In this document: in pieces, positions 24,096-34,301 of the stretch | Layout of the letters: each line of letters starts with the position of its first letter | How positions within the stretch are numbered: the first letter of the stretch is position 1 | Source of the DNA: Miscanthus floridulus | Lineage: Eukaryota > Streptophyta > Magnoliopsida > Poales > Poaceae | Reading direction: 5' to 3' | Length of the DNA: 64,000 nucleotides | NCBI RefSeq assembly: GCF_019320115.1 | Contig: NC_089595.1 | Location: forward strand, 111,430,461-111,494,460 | Notes under the pieces: model-generated | Databases searched by the model: none | What the model saw: the letters and a program-made list of their open reading frames with translations, nothing else | Told to the model about the DNA's origin: nothing | Position numbers and translations under genes: made by a program

Positions 24096-25861
24096 ATGGC
24101 CCACTTTTCCGCCACCTTCACCATGGCGGGCTCAAGCGATACGACTCGCTTTGGCTCACCGAAGTTTCCCGCACTCCCACCTGTTGGGATGTGGGTTCCA
24201 CCCATCTTCGAGCCATCCCAGGTCTTCCTCTTCGGAAGCCTAGACTTTGTCGCCGACCGGCTCGGCGTACTACACCTCCGCGAGGAGGCACTTGTTTCGG
24301 CGCCTGTCGGAGGGGCGCCCTCCATCGGCTTTGGGACACCCAACGACTTCAACGGCGAGGCACCTGCGCTTCATTCCAAGCAAACTCTCTACTCAGACCC
24401 CGCTGTGAGTAATGTACACACTATTATTTACTCACTTTTTACTATCTTCCGCCGATTATCCGGAGGGACCCTGTTGTCCTTGCCACGACCGCCATGCGAC
24501 CGGTTCCCTACGGCCTCGCATCCCCCGTGGACACGTACGCCAGGGGGCTCTGAAGGATGCTGGCGTCGCCTCCTCTCACGTCCGAATTCGTGGGGATGGC
24601 AAGCTATGCTCCCACCTGTTTCCTCGACCTCATGGATGACGATGTTGAGAGTGATGGCTCCAGCATCGATGACATGGCACCTAGCCACCGTCTGCCCAGG
24701 GAGTGCGTTATGGCGGACGCTCCGAGACAGCCGCCGATGGTAGCGGAGTCCTTGCAGACTCACACCCTTTCGGACCCTCATGCGGGAACCCTCGCGCTCA
24801 CATGAGAACATGGCGAGGAGTTATGACAACAGCGACAAAACTAGCCACCACCTGTGCCGGCGCGCTCGGTGCACCACGCCATGCCCTGTGCACGTAACCT
24901 GACGAGCGGCGCCCGGGGTCACGCCTGATAGGTCCAGCGCAACATCACGGATGGGGGGATCGATCCCCCACAATTCGCTCAGGCTGGCTAGAACATCGCT
25001 GCTGTGGTAATGCTTCTGTACGGCCTTCTTGAGCCGAACGACCTCTAGGAACAAGCGATCCACCAGAACCTTCGGGCACTGGTCAAAACCGTCATCATTC
25101 AACAGGTGGAGAGCTCCGCATCACGACACCGACTCGCGACCTCTCTTCCCACCAGGGGAGTGGGGACGCACGAGACGAATCGCTCCACCCGCTCACCGCT
25201 ATAGTCGCCGAGCATGGCATAGGAGGCCGCATCTATGCCCCCACATGACCTGGCGCCTGCTCTGCACCGACCGCCTATGCGCGAGTGGCTCGGGCCGAAC
25301 TAACACGCTCGCAGCGTCATCAGCAACTGGCGTCAGTCTTGGCATGATGATGATGCCCATCGAGCAGCAATGATGATAGGCGACACAGACCCCGGCGGGC
25401 CCATCGTGAGGAGTGGTGAAACGCACCCCAGGCACGGTCGTCGGCTGGACGACTAGAGTCCCAGCCCGGATGGCCCGGGACCACGGGCCTTTGGCCGACA
25501 CATCCAGAGAGCGCCGTTCCCGCGGCGCTTCAATGGAGGCCAGGACAAAGGCAAGGCCAAGCATGAGGATCAGGATGAGGGGCCCTTCACGTAGAGGGGC
25601 AAAAAGAACAAGAAAAATCATCGCCGACTGGCCAACTCTGTGTTGGTCACCACGGCTGATCACACGGGCAAGCAGCCCCAGCACTTCAACGAGCTCATGG
25701 AGAGCCCATGCACCAACCACGCCAACCCCGTCAAACACCTCTACAAGGATTGCGAGCTCCTCAAGCGCCTTCTGCGACAGGCCAGCGGGCCGAAGGAAGG
25801 AAAAGGCAGAGAAGCAGCGGCCAAGAAAGGGGGCGTAGCGAGCAAGGATCCGAACGACTGA
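24096..25861 (+). pseudogene. Tat-lineage gag remnants
   Basis: The 5' part (24096-24743) opens after an ATG with a Pro/Ser/Gly-rich sequence typical of the start of this gag. The 3' part (about 25530-25861) encodes a Lys/Arg-rich end with CTNHANPVKHLYKDC, a zinc-knuckle-like Cys/His pattern, in a different frame. The stretch between is broken by frame changes. The central gag domain is not clearly legible. Confidence 0.6.
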
Positions 25862-26485
25862 AGCACCCTATACGGCGACCGAGGTGATCTAACCAAATGC
25901 CTACCGACTGAAGGATCGCAACAGCAACGTTCTCACCAACACTTGGAACAGCGAACAACTATGTTGTTTCTTCCCTTAAAATTAAGTCTTATCATTTTTA
26001 CTTAACGTTTGCTCCTATAGAGCGCCTCGACCCGAACACTTTCGGCCTGGGTCACTCGAGGGCTCCATGGGGGTGCAATGCCACCTCTCTTTTTACTATC
26101 ATGTGATAAAATACATTTTTTCTCCGAACAAAAGGGTAGTTCATTCCTTTAAATACCTTACGTAGCTTTGCTTTAAATATTCCGACCGATCGCACCCCAC
26201 CTCTACCTACTTTTACGAGCGGCTGAGACTCACAGGCCATGCTCAGGCTCTTAAGGTTATAGCCTATGGTGCGAACGAGCAGGTGTAAAAAAGAAAAGAA
26301 TAAAAAACAATGTTATGCTAAGGTAAAAATAAGGAACGGACGGGACAAGCTTCCCTGAACGAAGTAGTTCCATCACAAAAACAAAGTTACTGTATTCATG
26401 AATACACAAAAACACTTTACATAGGGGGCTCCCCCATGACTTTACCTTCTACATTTGCTAAAGTATTTCTACTCTAAAACTCCTA

Positions 26486-29400
26486 CTACGGCTCCTTGGT
26501 GGCATCGACTACCGGCTCGACCGGCGAGGGAAGGGGTTGCTCGTCCTCCGACTGGGCAACATTCGGCTCGGTTGGGGGCAGGGCGACATCCACTTTTGAC
26601 CCAGGCTCCATGCCATCCATGGGATGGGTGACATCCTCCTGACGCACGCTTCCGACCATGTCCGCACAACGAGCATCCATCACCCACTGTGTAGAGACTT
26701 GCTTGGCCACCAACTTTGCGTGTGGCAGCAAGCTCTCCCCGAGCGACTGGATGTCCTCCGTGCTGTAGCCGTCGGCATACCAGCTGCAGATGGTGGCGAA
26801 GTCCAAGTCCGGGTGATACATCGCCACCGAAGTCAACACCCCTGATGCTCCATAGATAGCCCGTCGGTGATGAGGGCCCGAACCTCATCTGGCACCTCCG
26901 CTAGCTGGATGGCGGGCGCGCTGGTACTTTGCGCTGACCCAAAGACCTCTGAGACGATGAGCTGGCAACATTGCGTATTTGGTCAAGTTCCCCCTCGAGA
27001 GCATGTCGCACTTCAAGGGACTTGGCCAGCGCCTCCGCATTCTGGCTAATTGTTGCTTTGGCCGTCTCTAGGTCCTGCTCCAATGAATCCACCTTTCCAC
27101 CTAGCTCTGGAAAAAGGACAACAAGCTCAGAATCAAGCTAAAGGAAGAAACCAACACGTCGAAAGCAGAAAAGGTACATACCGAGGTGGCTGTTCTTGAG
27201 GATGGAGAGCCCCTCCTCCTGCCGAGTCACCTGCTCGCGTAGCCGAGCGTTCGCCTCCTCCGCTCCCATCACCCGGCCCCTAAGCGCGAGCACTTCCCGG
27301 TCTGCCTCCGACCGAGCCTTTCGCTCAGACTCCAAGGCATTTCGCTCTGTCTCCAAGGTCTCTAGGGATCTTTGGAGCGGTGCCTTGGTGTCCACCAGGG
27401 ACTTCTACAGTGCCGCCTCGGTCTTCGCCTAGCGAGCCTTCACCGCCTCAAGCCCCCGCTCGACGGCGGTTGCCCGCTTCGCCGTCGGCGCCTCGTTCAC
27501 CTCTGTCGCCCGGTCTTGGGACTCACGGTGGGTGGATCTCTAGCTCACGATCGAGCTCGGCTATCTAGGCGTGCTCCTCCCAGAGGAAAAGGGACTTGTG
27601 ACACGACATCCCCTCCAAGCCTTGCAAAGCAAGGAGCTAACACATTGAAGCAACTAGCAAGGAATCAAGGACAAATCACAGAGGACTTATCTCTGCAATG
27701 CAGGGTAGGTCAACCGTAACCGTCTGATGGAAGGACTTGATCCGCTCCAAGACCTCCTCAAGCCTCGCCCTAGTTTGGGTGAGATCGGACTCCATCGACA
27801 CTCCGCTCTTCGTCAGGAAGTGCCAGAGCGCCACCTCCTTGTCGTCGTGGAGGATGAACCTAGCCTTCCTCGGGTCACCAGGATAGGGCCACACCAGGTT
27901 ATGGCTCACCCCGAACCCACTAGAAGGCCTAGCCAATGATCCGACTCCCGCTAGCTCCGGTGACGGCGTCGATAGCTCCACCTCGTCATCTGGCTCGTCG
28001 TCGGAGGGGATCTCCACCACCTCATTTTTCATGGACCATCGGTAGACGTTCTGGCTCTAGCCCGGCCGTATCTCCCCTCGGCACCTTTAGCTCCGACCAG
28101 GAGGGTGAGCCGTGCGACCCTCCGCCCAGTGAGGTAGGGAGCCCGGTCTCCCTCTCCTCTTCCACCATAGCCTATGGGGGAGGGGCCGCAAGGGTTACCT
28201 CCGACGCGGCCTCCACCGTCAGCACTGGGATCACCGCCAACGCCGACGTCGAGGCTGTCGCCGTACTAGCGATCGACCCAAGGGGCATCGCCCTTATAAG
28301 GGAAGGACTCAACGCCACCACCCTGCTCTCCCCGCTGCTCGCCATGGCATGCTACAAGGTGGGCCTCCAATCCTCCCGCATGGGAGTTCGAGCGACGCTC
28401 AGCCCCATCAGCATCTGGCCGATGTCAAAAAAGTGCAGGTTAGTCATACTCCAAAAAACTCAACAGCAAGATCAAAAAGAAACAAAGAAAGGCATACCGG
28501 GATATAAGCGGCACGACTTTGAAGCCCCGACCTGACATCATCGGGCCCATCGAGCGAGGACCGCTCTCGGGTCATGACCCATGCCCCCTCACTTCAACCG
28601 TGGGGAAGTCAACCCCACTGGCTCCTGCTCAGCCTGCGAGTCACCATAACCTTTGGCTCGGGGCATGCCGACCGGAGTAGCTAGCGGGACATCCTCCCAT
28701 GGTGGGTCGCATGCTGGCTACGATACCGACGATGTGCGGGTATGAGCCCGCTCCTCCGATTGCCTAGCTTGTCCCACCGCGTCCACAGCAGGTAGGGACA
28801 AGGCCGATGACGCCTCCAAAGGGCGTGGTGACCGCGTCTGCTTCGCCTCTCATTCACTGACGGCATCTGCGCTCGTAGCACGCTTCCTTGGCATGAGAAC
28901 ATCACCATGCCTCTCCACTTTCCGCTCACCGCCAGCAGATGCGCAGGATCGCGACGCTCCAACGAGGTCGCAACGACCTCCCGATCCTTCTCCTCCTCGG
29001 AGAAGATCCTGTCATCACCCACCTCTATGGGGTCCTTCGACTCAAGCTCTAACTCGACATCGCTCCTATTTTCCCTGGCCCGCACGTGTCGGGTGATCTC
29101 CTTCTCTTTCTCATGCTTCTACCGAGCCTCCTCGGCTTTCTTCTTCTTCTTGGCATCCGGTACCTCCTTCTAGGTGGCCTGTCGAGCTACGCCCTTCGTC
29201 CCCTCCGGAAGGTGCGGCCGGGACTTATAAACTCCAAGTCTCTATGAAACAGGCGACTCAATCAAAAAATAGGAAAGCAAAAGAGGAAATGAACATGGAG
29301 TAAAGAAAGGAGAGCATACCAGTTTGGACACCATCGTGGAATTGAGAGATCCGAGCTTTCCATCAAGGGTCTCTCTAGGCCTCAGCTGCAGCACCCGGTC

Positions 29401-30079
29401 AAGGTGACTCTAGACCTCGTCACTCGGTAGCTCCTCCGGCGACGCACGATTGGGGTCCGTTGGGCCGTTGTACTTCCACATCGGTCGTGTCCTCTCCACC
29501 AACGGAGCGACCCAACAGCGGAAGAGGGTGTGGAACACCCGCACCCCATCAAGGCCACGCTTCACCAGCTTCTGGAGCTCCACCTTGATGATCTCCACCT
29601 TCTTCTTCTCCTGACGGGAAGGGCCCCACGACCAACTTTTCCGCCGCTCCGGCCTTCTACCGATGAACACCGGGAATGACGCCTCCAACGAGTTCCTGGT
29701 ATAGAACCACTCCCCATACCACCCTCGGTTGGAGTCATAGGGGATGTACGCAGGGTAGGCGCCCGACGCACTTGGTTTCTTTTGCAGCGCGAAGCCCCCC
29801 ACCGGCGCGGTCTCCCCCATCTTCCCCTCTGACAAAGCTCGCCCGAAGAAGAGCCACTAGAAGAAGTCCATGTGCGGCTCCATCCTAAAGAAGGCCTCGC
29901 AGACGGTGACCAAGCCAGCGATATGCAGCATCCCCGTCTTGGCGAAGGTAGCCAGCACTGACTCCCTCACGACGGATGACCTCTAGCTCGACATTGCACT
30001 CCGGGTTCATGAATAGATCTATGAGTTTTTCTCCTCTCCCTTGCTCTCCCCTTTTCTCTCCTAGGAACCGCCATGGCAC
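26486..30079 (-). pseudogene. Antisense extra ORF with Transposase_28 (putative gypsy-type) domain
   Basis: Read on the minus strand, opposite to gag, this coding relic begins near 30079. It carries the PF04195-type region at about 29960-29410 (MLHIAGLVTVCEAF, VGGFALQKKPSA, GWYGEWFYTRNSLEASFPVF). Downstream come an acidic segment (VVEIPSDDEPDDEVEL, near 28030-27990), coiled-coil-like Glu/Arg/Leu-rich parts (27395-27138 and 27092-26901) and a C-terminal domain (YHPDLDFATICSWYADGYS, near 26815-26760). It is interrupted by stops and possible introns. The function of this protein is unknown; it recurs antisense in Tat-lineage elements. Confidence 0.75.
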
Positions 30080-30539
30080 TCAGACGCTTTTGATGAGAAG
30101 GAAGAAAGAGAAGAGATGGCAGATGAGGAATAGGCAAAGGAATGAGGTGAAAGCCCTCTCCCTTCCCCTACTTAAAGAAGGTGGCACAACAGTTGGGAAA
30201 GGCACGGTGATCGGGGAAAGGTGAAACGACGAGGGTGAAAACCCCTCTCCCTTCCCTCATTCAATGCGGATGGGATATAATGGGATGCACCCTAACTGAT
30301 GGGACACACCCTACCCAACGGAATGATGCCTGGTCCGACAAGACATGGCCTGGGTATGGCCCACCACTACCGCACGCCGGGCACAAGAAATAAGGCGCAC
30401 TACGCGCAGGTGGCCCTCCGCCTTCCTAGGCGGGACTTGGAAAGGCCCAAGCAATGGGATCTCTGCCAGGAGAGACCAACGAACTTCTTGAGTTAATTGG
30501 ATAGCTCAGGCAAACGCCGAGAGACAGGTAAAGAGCAGA

Positions 30540-31260
30540 GGGATGCCCTATGCGGGCCATGCCGACTCCATCATAAACGATGAGCACGGATCCCGGTCGG
30601 ACATTTCTGATTGGAGCTCTTCAAACCCCGTCACTCGAGCCATCAAGGTAACGTTACCAACCCCCACTATTTCTTTATATAATCATTCATACATCCATAC
30701 ACGCATTCATTCCATACACTCGGGGGCTAAAGCATCGCATATGCGGTTAAATGCATCACAACGCTTCGTGTTGCGTCACGAAGCCACAGCTGTCTTATTC
30801 AACATGAGCAACGACCGACCGGGGTTCAAAGGCTAGCCCACGAAGGGCTCTAGGCCGCCTCACATCAAATAGAGCCAGGGGAGAAAACGTAGATGAGCCC
30901 CGAGCTGCCCTCGCCCGGTTTGCCCCAAAGCAGACAGGGTCATCTCAACCTTCTCGTTCGATTCTAAACCTCGCCAAACCCACAGAATCTCCATCGAGGG
31001 GAGGCCAGCGGGCCACCTGGGTCGGCCTTCGGAATGACCTAGACATCTGTCGGGTTGCAGGGTAAGGAGCAGTGGAGTGCCACATGAGGCCTATGCCGAC
31101 CCTATCACGAACGATGGGCCCAGACTTCACTCAAAAATGCCCGTTAGCGAGCTCACCGAGCGCGTCACTCAAGCCCGAGCCATCGAGGCAAGCGATGTTA
31201 GCTTAGCCCCTCCGGTTGTGAGAAACCGTGGATGGGGTAACGTACAAAACTCAACCGATC
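30540..31260 (+). repeat. Diverged direct repeat of about 540 bp in the 3' untranslated region
   Basis: 30540-30660 and 31075-31200 are related: both read a diverged form of ATGCCGACYCYATCA, AACGATG, then CGTCACTCRAGCC and CCATCRAGG. Each is the start of a longer unit. Confidence 0.6.
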
Positions 31261-31299
31261 CCTATCAAGCCCAAATAGGGCTTAGGGGCTCAAGACACC

Positions 31300-31620
31300 A
31301 AACTGCCTCAGCCATGCCCGATGCCAGGATCTGTGACTCTATCTCGCTTGATCCCTAAAACTGCCTCAGCTGCGCCTGACGCCAGGATCTGTGACTCCAT
31401 CTCGCCCGATCCCTAAAACTGCCTCGGCTCCACCCAACGCATACGCCCAACGCTAGGATCCATGACCCCGTCTTGTCCGATCCCTAAAACTACCTCGGCT
31501 GCGCCCGACGTAAGGATCCACGACAACCGTCTCGCTCGATCCCTAAAATGTCCGACGTCAGGATCCGTGAGCTCTGTCTCACTTGATCCTTGAAACCTAC
31601 CTCGATCCCTAAAACTGACC
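31300..31620 (+). repeat. Tandem array, about 65-70-bp unit, five diverged copies
   Basis: Each unit contains GCCAGGATCYGTGACTC, CTCGCYYGATCCCTAAAACT and a CCTCGGCT-like block. Copies sit near 31305, 31370, 31430, 31490 and 31550. Confidence 0.75.
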
Positions 31621-31627
31621 GCTGACA

Positions 31628-31883
31628 AAATACCCCAGGCGATTCAGCCCGAATCACCTGGGGGCTCAGGGGCTACACCCGTGGGTGCGCTCGCGCGCAT
31701 CCGCTGATGAAACCAAACTTCACCCGCTGGCAACACGAAACCCCCCAGACGATTCTATCCGAATTGCCCAGGAGGCCAGGAGCTCGGGGGCTACATCCAC
31801 GGGTGCGCTCACGTGCACCCTCCATTAAAGACAAAAATCCCCTAGACGATTCTACCCGAATCGCTCGGGGGCTTGGGGGCTCC
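31628..31883 (+). repeat. Tandem array of about 110-bp units abutting the 3' LTR
   Basis: There are three diverged copies built around CCCCAGACGATTCTATCCGAAT, GGGGGCTACA and GGGTGCGCTC. The last copy merges into the polypurine tract (31867-31883, GGGGCTTGGGGGCTCC) just before the LTR. Confidence 0.7.
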
Positions 31884-33176
31884 TGTCGGGTTCATAAACC
31901 TAGGGTCCCTCATGGATCGGCTTCCTAGTAGAGGCTTGGCCTAGTAGACGACGTTGCGAACAACGCGCAACTCCTAGACCGACCCAAATACCTAGATAGG
32001 CCAGAGGGACGATCTAATCTCCGACCGGAAGGCCTGGCCGAGGAGGAACGGCGTCCGCTTCTGACTCTGGTCCGCCTCTCCACCCGGAAGGCCTCACAAA
32101 GAAGGAACAACGCTCGCTTCCGACACCAGCCCACCTTCGGACGGCCTCTCCAACCAGAAGGCCTAGCCAAACACCACTTTCGACTCTGACCTGCGTCTCC
32201 GACCGAGGATGCACCGAACCCCTGCTTGCGGCTCCTCTCCGACTAACGCAATCAGAGCCGACTGGGACCAACCGACCGGGGATGCCCGCTCAGTAAGGAC
32301 CAGGAAACGAATGGAGAAAGTAAAGGCAGGGCACCTAAGTCAACCGCAAAACCAAGGAACGTACTCTGTACACCTATAGAACAGTACCAACATGGCATGT
32401 CAGAAAGGGTACCCTACAACCTTCCTGGCATATCAGAGCCCAAGCAATGTTGTGGGCGTCGACATTTGCCCTACAGTGTTATAGGCGCCCTCAACTCCCA
32501 TACCAGACAAACACGGTAAGGCTCCCCCCACATGCCTCTGGGTATCAACAGTGTTGTGGGTGCTAGCATTTACCTTATCAGGCGAACATGGTAATACCCC
32601 TCACATGCCTCTGGGCATCAACAGTATAGCAAGAACCGACATCTGCTATGCCGGAAGAAGACGACGCAACCTCCCACATGCATCTGACATTAACAGTATT
32701 ATGGGCGCCTACAATCATCTTGTACCCGACGACATGGGCAACAAGACTTAGCATATGTACTCTCTCTCTTGTAAAGCCATCCCCTTCATCTATAAAAGAT
32801 GATGCGCTTTCTCCCAAAGAGGATCCCTCAGTTCACTTAGATCGATTCATCCTTTGCATCTTTAGACACTCTAAAGCTACACATAGCGCACGCTCAAACA
32901 CTTAGCACATAGCAGAACTCCCGTCACTCTCGGCCCTTCAGACCAGAGCCTGACCGGACCTCTTGTATCCCCATCTTTCTCCCTTCCGTTTGTAACCCCA
33001 CAGCAAATTTCGAGCACCTGGGCTCAGGAATAAAGTCACCAACCGACTCAAACTGGACGTAGGGCACGTTGCCTGAACCAGTATAAACCCTATGTCATTG
33101 AGTGCTAGGCCACATCCGATCACAACGTACAGCAAAACTATAAATATTTACGGATTGGTCACTTTCTGCACCGATA
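31884..33176 (+). repeat. 3' LTR of the Tat-lineage element (full length)
   Basis: It matches the 5' LTR at both ends and retains the middle (about 32665-33050) that the 5' copy has lost. That middle includes TCTATAAAAGATGATGCGC near 32789, a TATA-like site, and likely the start and leader of the transcript. It is followed by the target duplication GATAT. Confidence 0.88.
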
Positions 33177-33282
33177 GATATGTTTTGTTTGTATTGCACA
33201 ACTAAAAAGTTGTTATTTATGTATGAAGTATATTGTTCATATTTACTCATTTCACAATTGACATAAGAATTGCAAACTATAA

Positions 33283-33559
33283 GGGGTGTTTGGTTCTCCC
33301 TCCTAAACTTTAGTCGATGTCCCATTGAATGTTTGGACACACGTATGAAGTATTAAATATAAGCTATTTATGAAAATAATTGTACAGATTGAAACTGTTT
33401 TGTGAGACGAATTTTTTAAACCTAATTAGTCTATGATTTGACGACTTGGTGCTATAGTAAACATATGCTAACGATGAATTAATTAGGTTTAATAAATTCA
33501 TTTAACGAATTACTGACTAATTTGTTTTTTATTAGTATCAAACATCTCAAAACACCCTC
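33283..33559. mobile_element. Tourist-like MITE (PIF/Harbinger) upstream of SMT1
   Basis: This 277-bp AT-rich element has termini GGGGTGTTTGG and its imperfect complement CAAAACACCCTC. It is flanked by the 3-bp duplication TAA (33280-33282, 33560-33562). No coding capacity. Confidence 0.75.
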
Positions 33560-33562
33560 TAA

Positions 33563-33958
33563 GTCTTTGAAAGGCAAAGTATTGTGCCCTGGCTTCGCCC
33601 TGTGCCTATTTCCTCCCGTCCACCCCGCATGCGCTCTTTCTCGCGCGCGTGTGACAATGACAACGACAACGTGACCATCGGGCGACGAGCACGCACAGGA
33701 ATAGGTACACGCGCCGCTTGTCCACTTCTCTTCCCTTCCTGCTGCGTGAAACCGAGCTCCAGAACCCTAGCTTAAACTGCTTGGCTATCTGCATTTGGAT
33801 CTGATCTAATGACAAGTGTATGCATGCCTGCTAACTTCCATTTTATATATTTTTTTTGCAAAAAATGATTGGGTGTACATGTATACACAGTGTCTTTACT
33901 AGGTCTCCCCCCCACCCACCCACCCACCCTGATTTGATCCATTGCGGTGGCGGAGTCC
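33563..33958 (+). promoter_or_regulatory. SMT1 upstream region and leader
   Basis: This is the stretch between the MITE and the SMT1 start. It contains a C-rich microsatellite (CCCA repeats, 33908-33929) about 30 bp before the ATG. The remaining native 5' flank is short because the MITE and the Tat element lie directly upstream. No convincing TATA box was picked out. Confidence 0.4.
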
Positions 33959-34006
33959 ATGATGTCGAAGTTGGGAGCCCGGGATCTTGCATCTGGCCTC
34001 GGAGGG
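33959..34006 (+). pseudogene. SMT1: SMT1 exon 1, 5' half (cut by Reina insertion)
   Basis: It starts ATGATGTCGAAG and encodes a short N terminus ending SGLGG, the usual start of plant SMT1. It stops at the GAGGG target duplication of the Reina element. Taken together with 39920-39957 it gives 86 nt, ending in a phase that fits exon 2. Read through, the frame would enter LTR sequence and stop. Confidence 0.85.
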
Positions 34007-34301
34007 TGTCACACCCCATTGCCGTCGATGATCACCGCTGACATGAGGAACACAAGAGGAACAGTAGATCGGGAAGACAGAGGAAAGATTCCTACTACCA
34101 ATGTCTGTATTCTAAAGTGTGATCCCTTACAGAGTTTTCACGGTGTCTCTTAAAACCGAATGGTTCTGCCCTTCCGGGCCCTCACATCATAGACTGGTAT
34201 TACATAAATGATTAAATACGTAATCCTAAATAAATGACATCTTCCAGCGAATATGCTTCCTTCTGATAGTCCTTCAGACAGTCGTCGTTGTGGGCTTGAC
34301 A
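34007..34301 (-). repeat. Reina 3' LTR
   Basis: On the element's strand it starts TGTCAAGCCC and ends GGGTGTGACA. It differs from the other LTR at 18 of 295 positions: 17 transitions and 1 transversion. Confidence 0.93.

Larger units (their letters stand above)
23176..33176 (+). mobile_element. Non-autonomous Tat-lineage (RIRE2/Grande-like) LTR retrotransposon, pol missing
   Basis: This is a 10,001-bp element with a 5-bp target duplication GATAT (23171-23175, 33177-33181). The LTRs are 23176-24042 and 31884-33176. A primer-binding site starts at 24044. Then come gag remnants on the plus strand (24096-25860), no pol at all, a long antisense coding region (30079-26486) with a Transposase_28 domain, an array of tandem repeats (about 30540-31880), and a polypurine tract. 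Antisense extra ORFs and a repeat-rich 3' untranslated region are known hallmarks of Tat-lineage elements. Without pol it needed help to move. Confidence 0.87.

Noticed and set aside
31300..31620. Possible CRISPR-like array
   Set aside because: Units are head-to-tail and diverged with no unique spacers, inside a plant retrotransposon 3' region.
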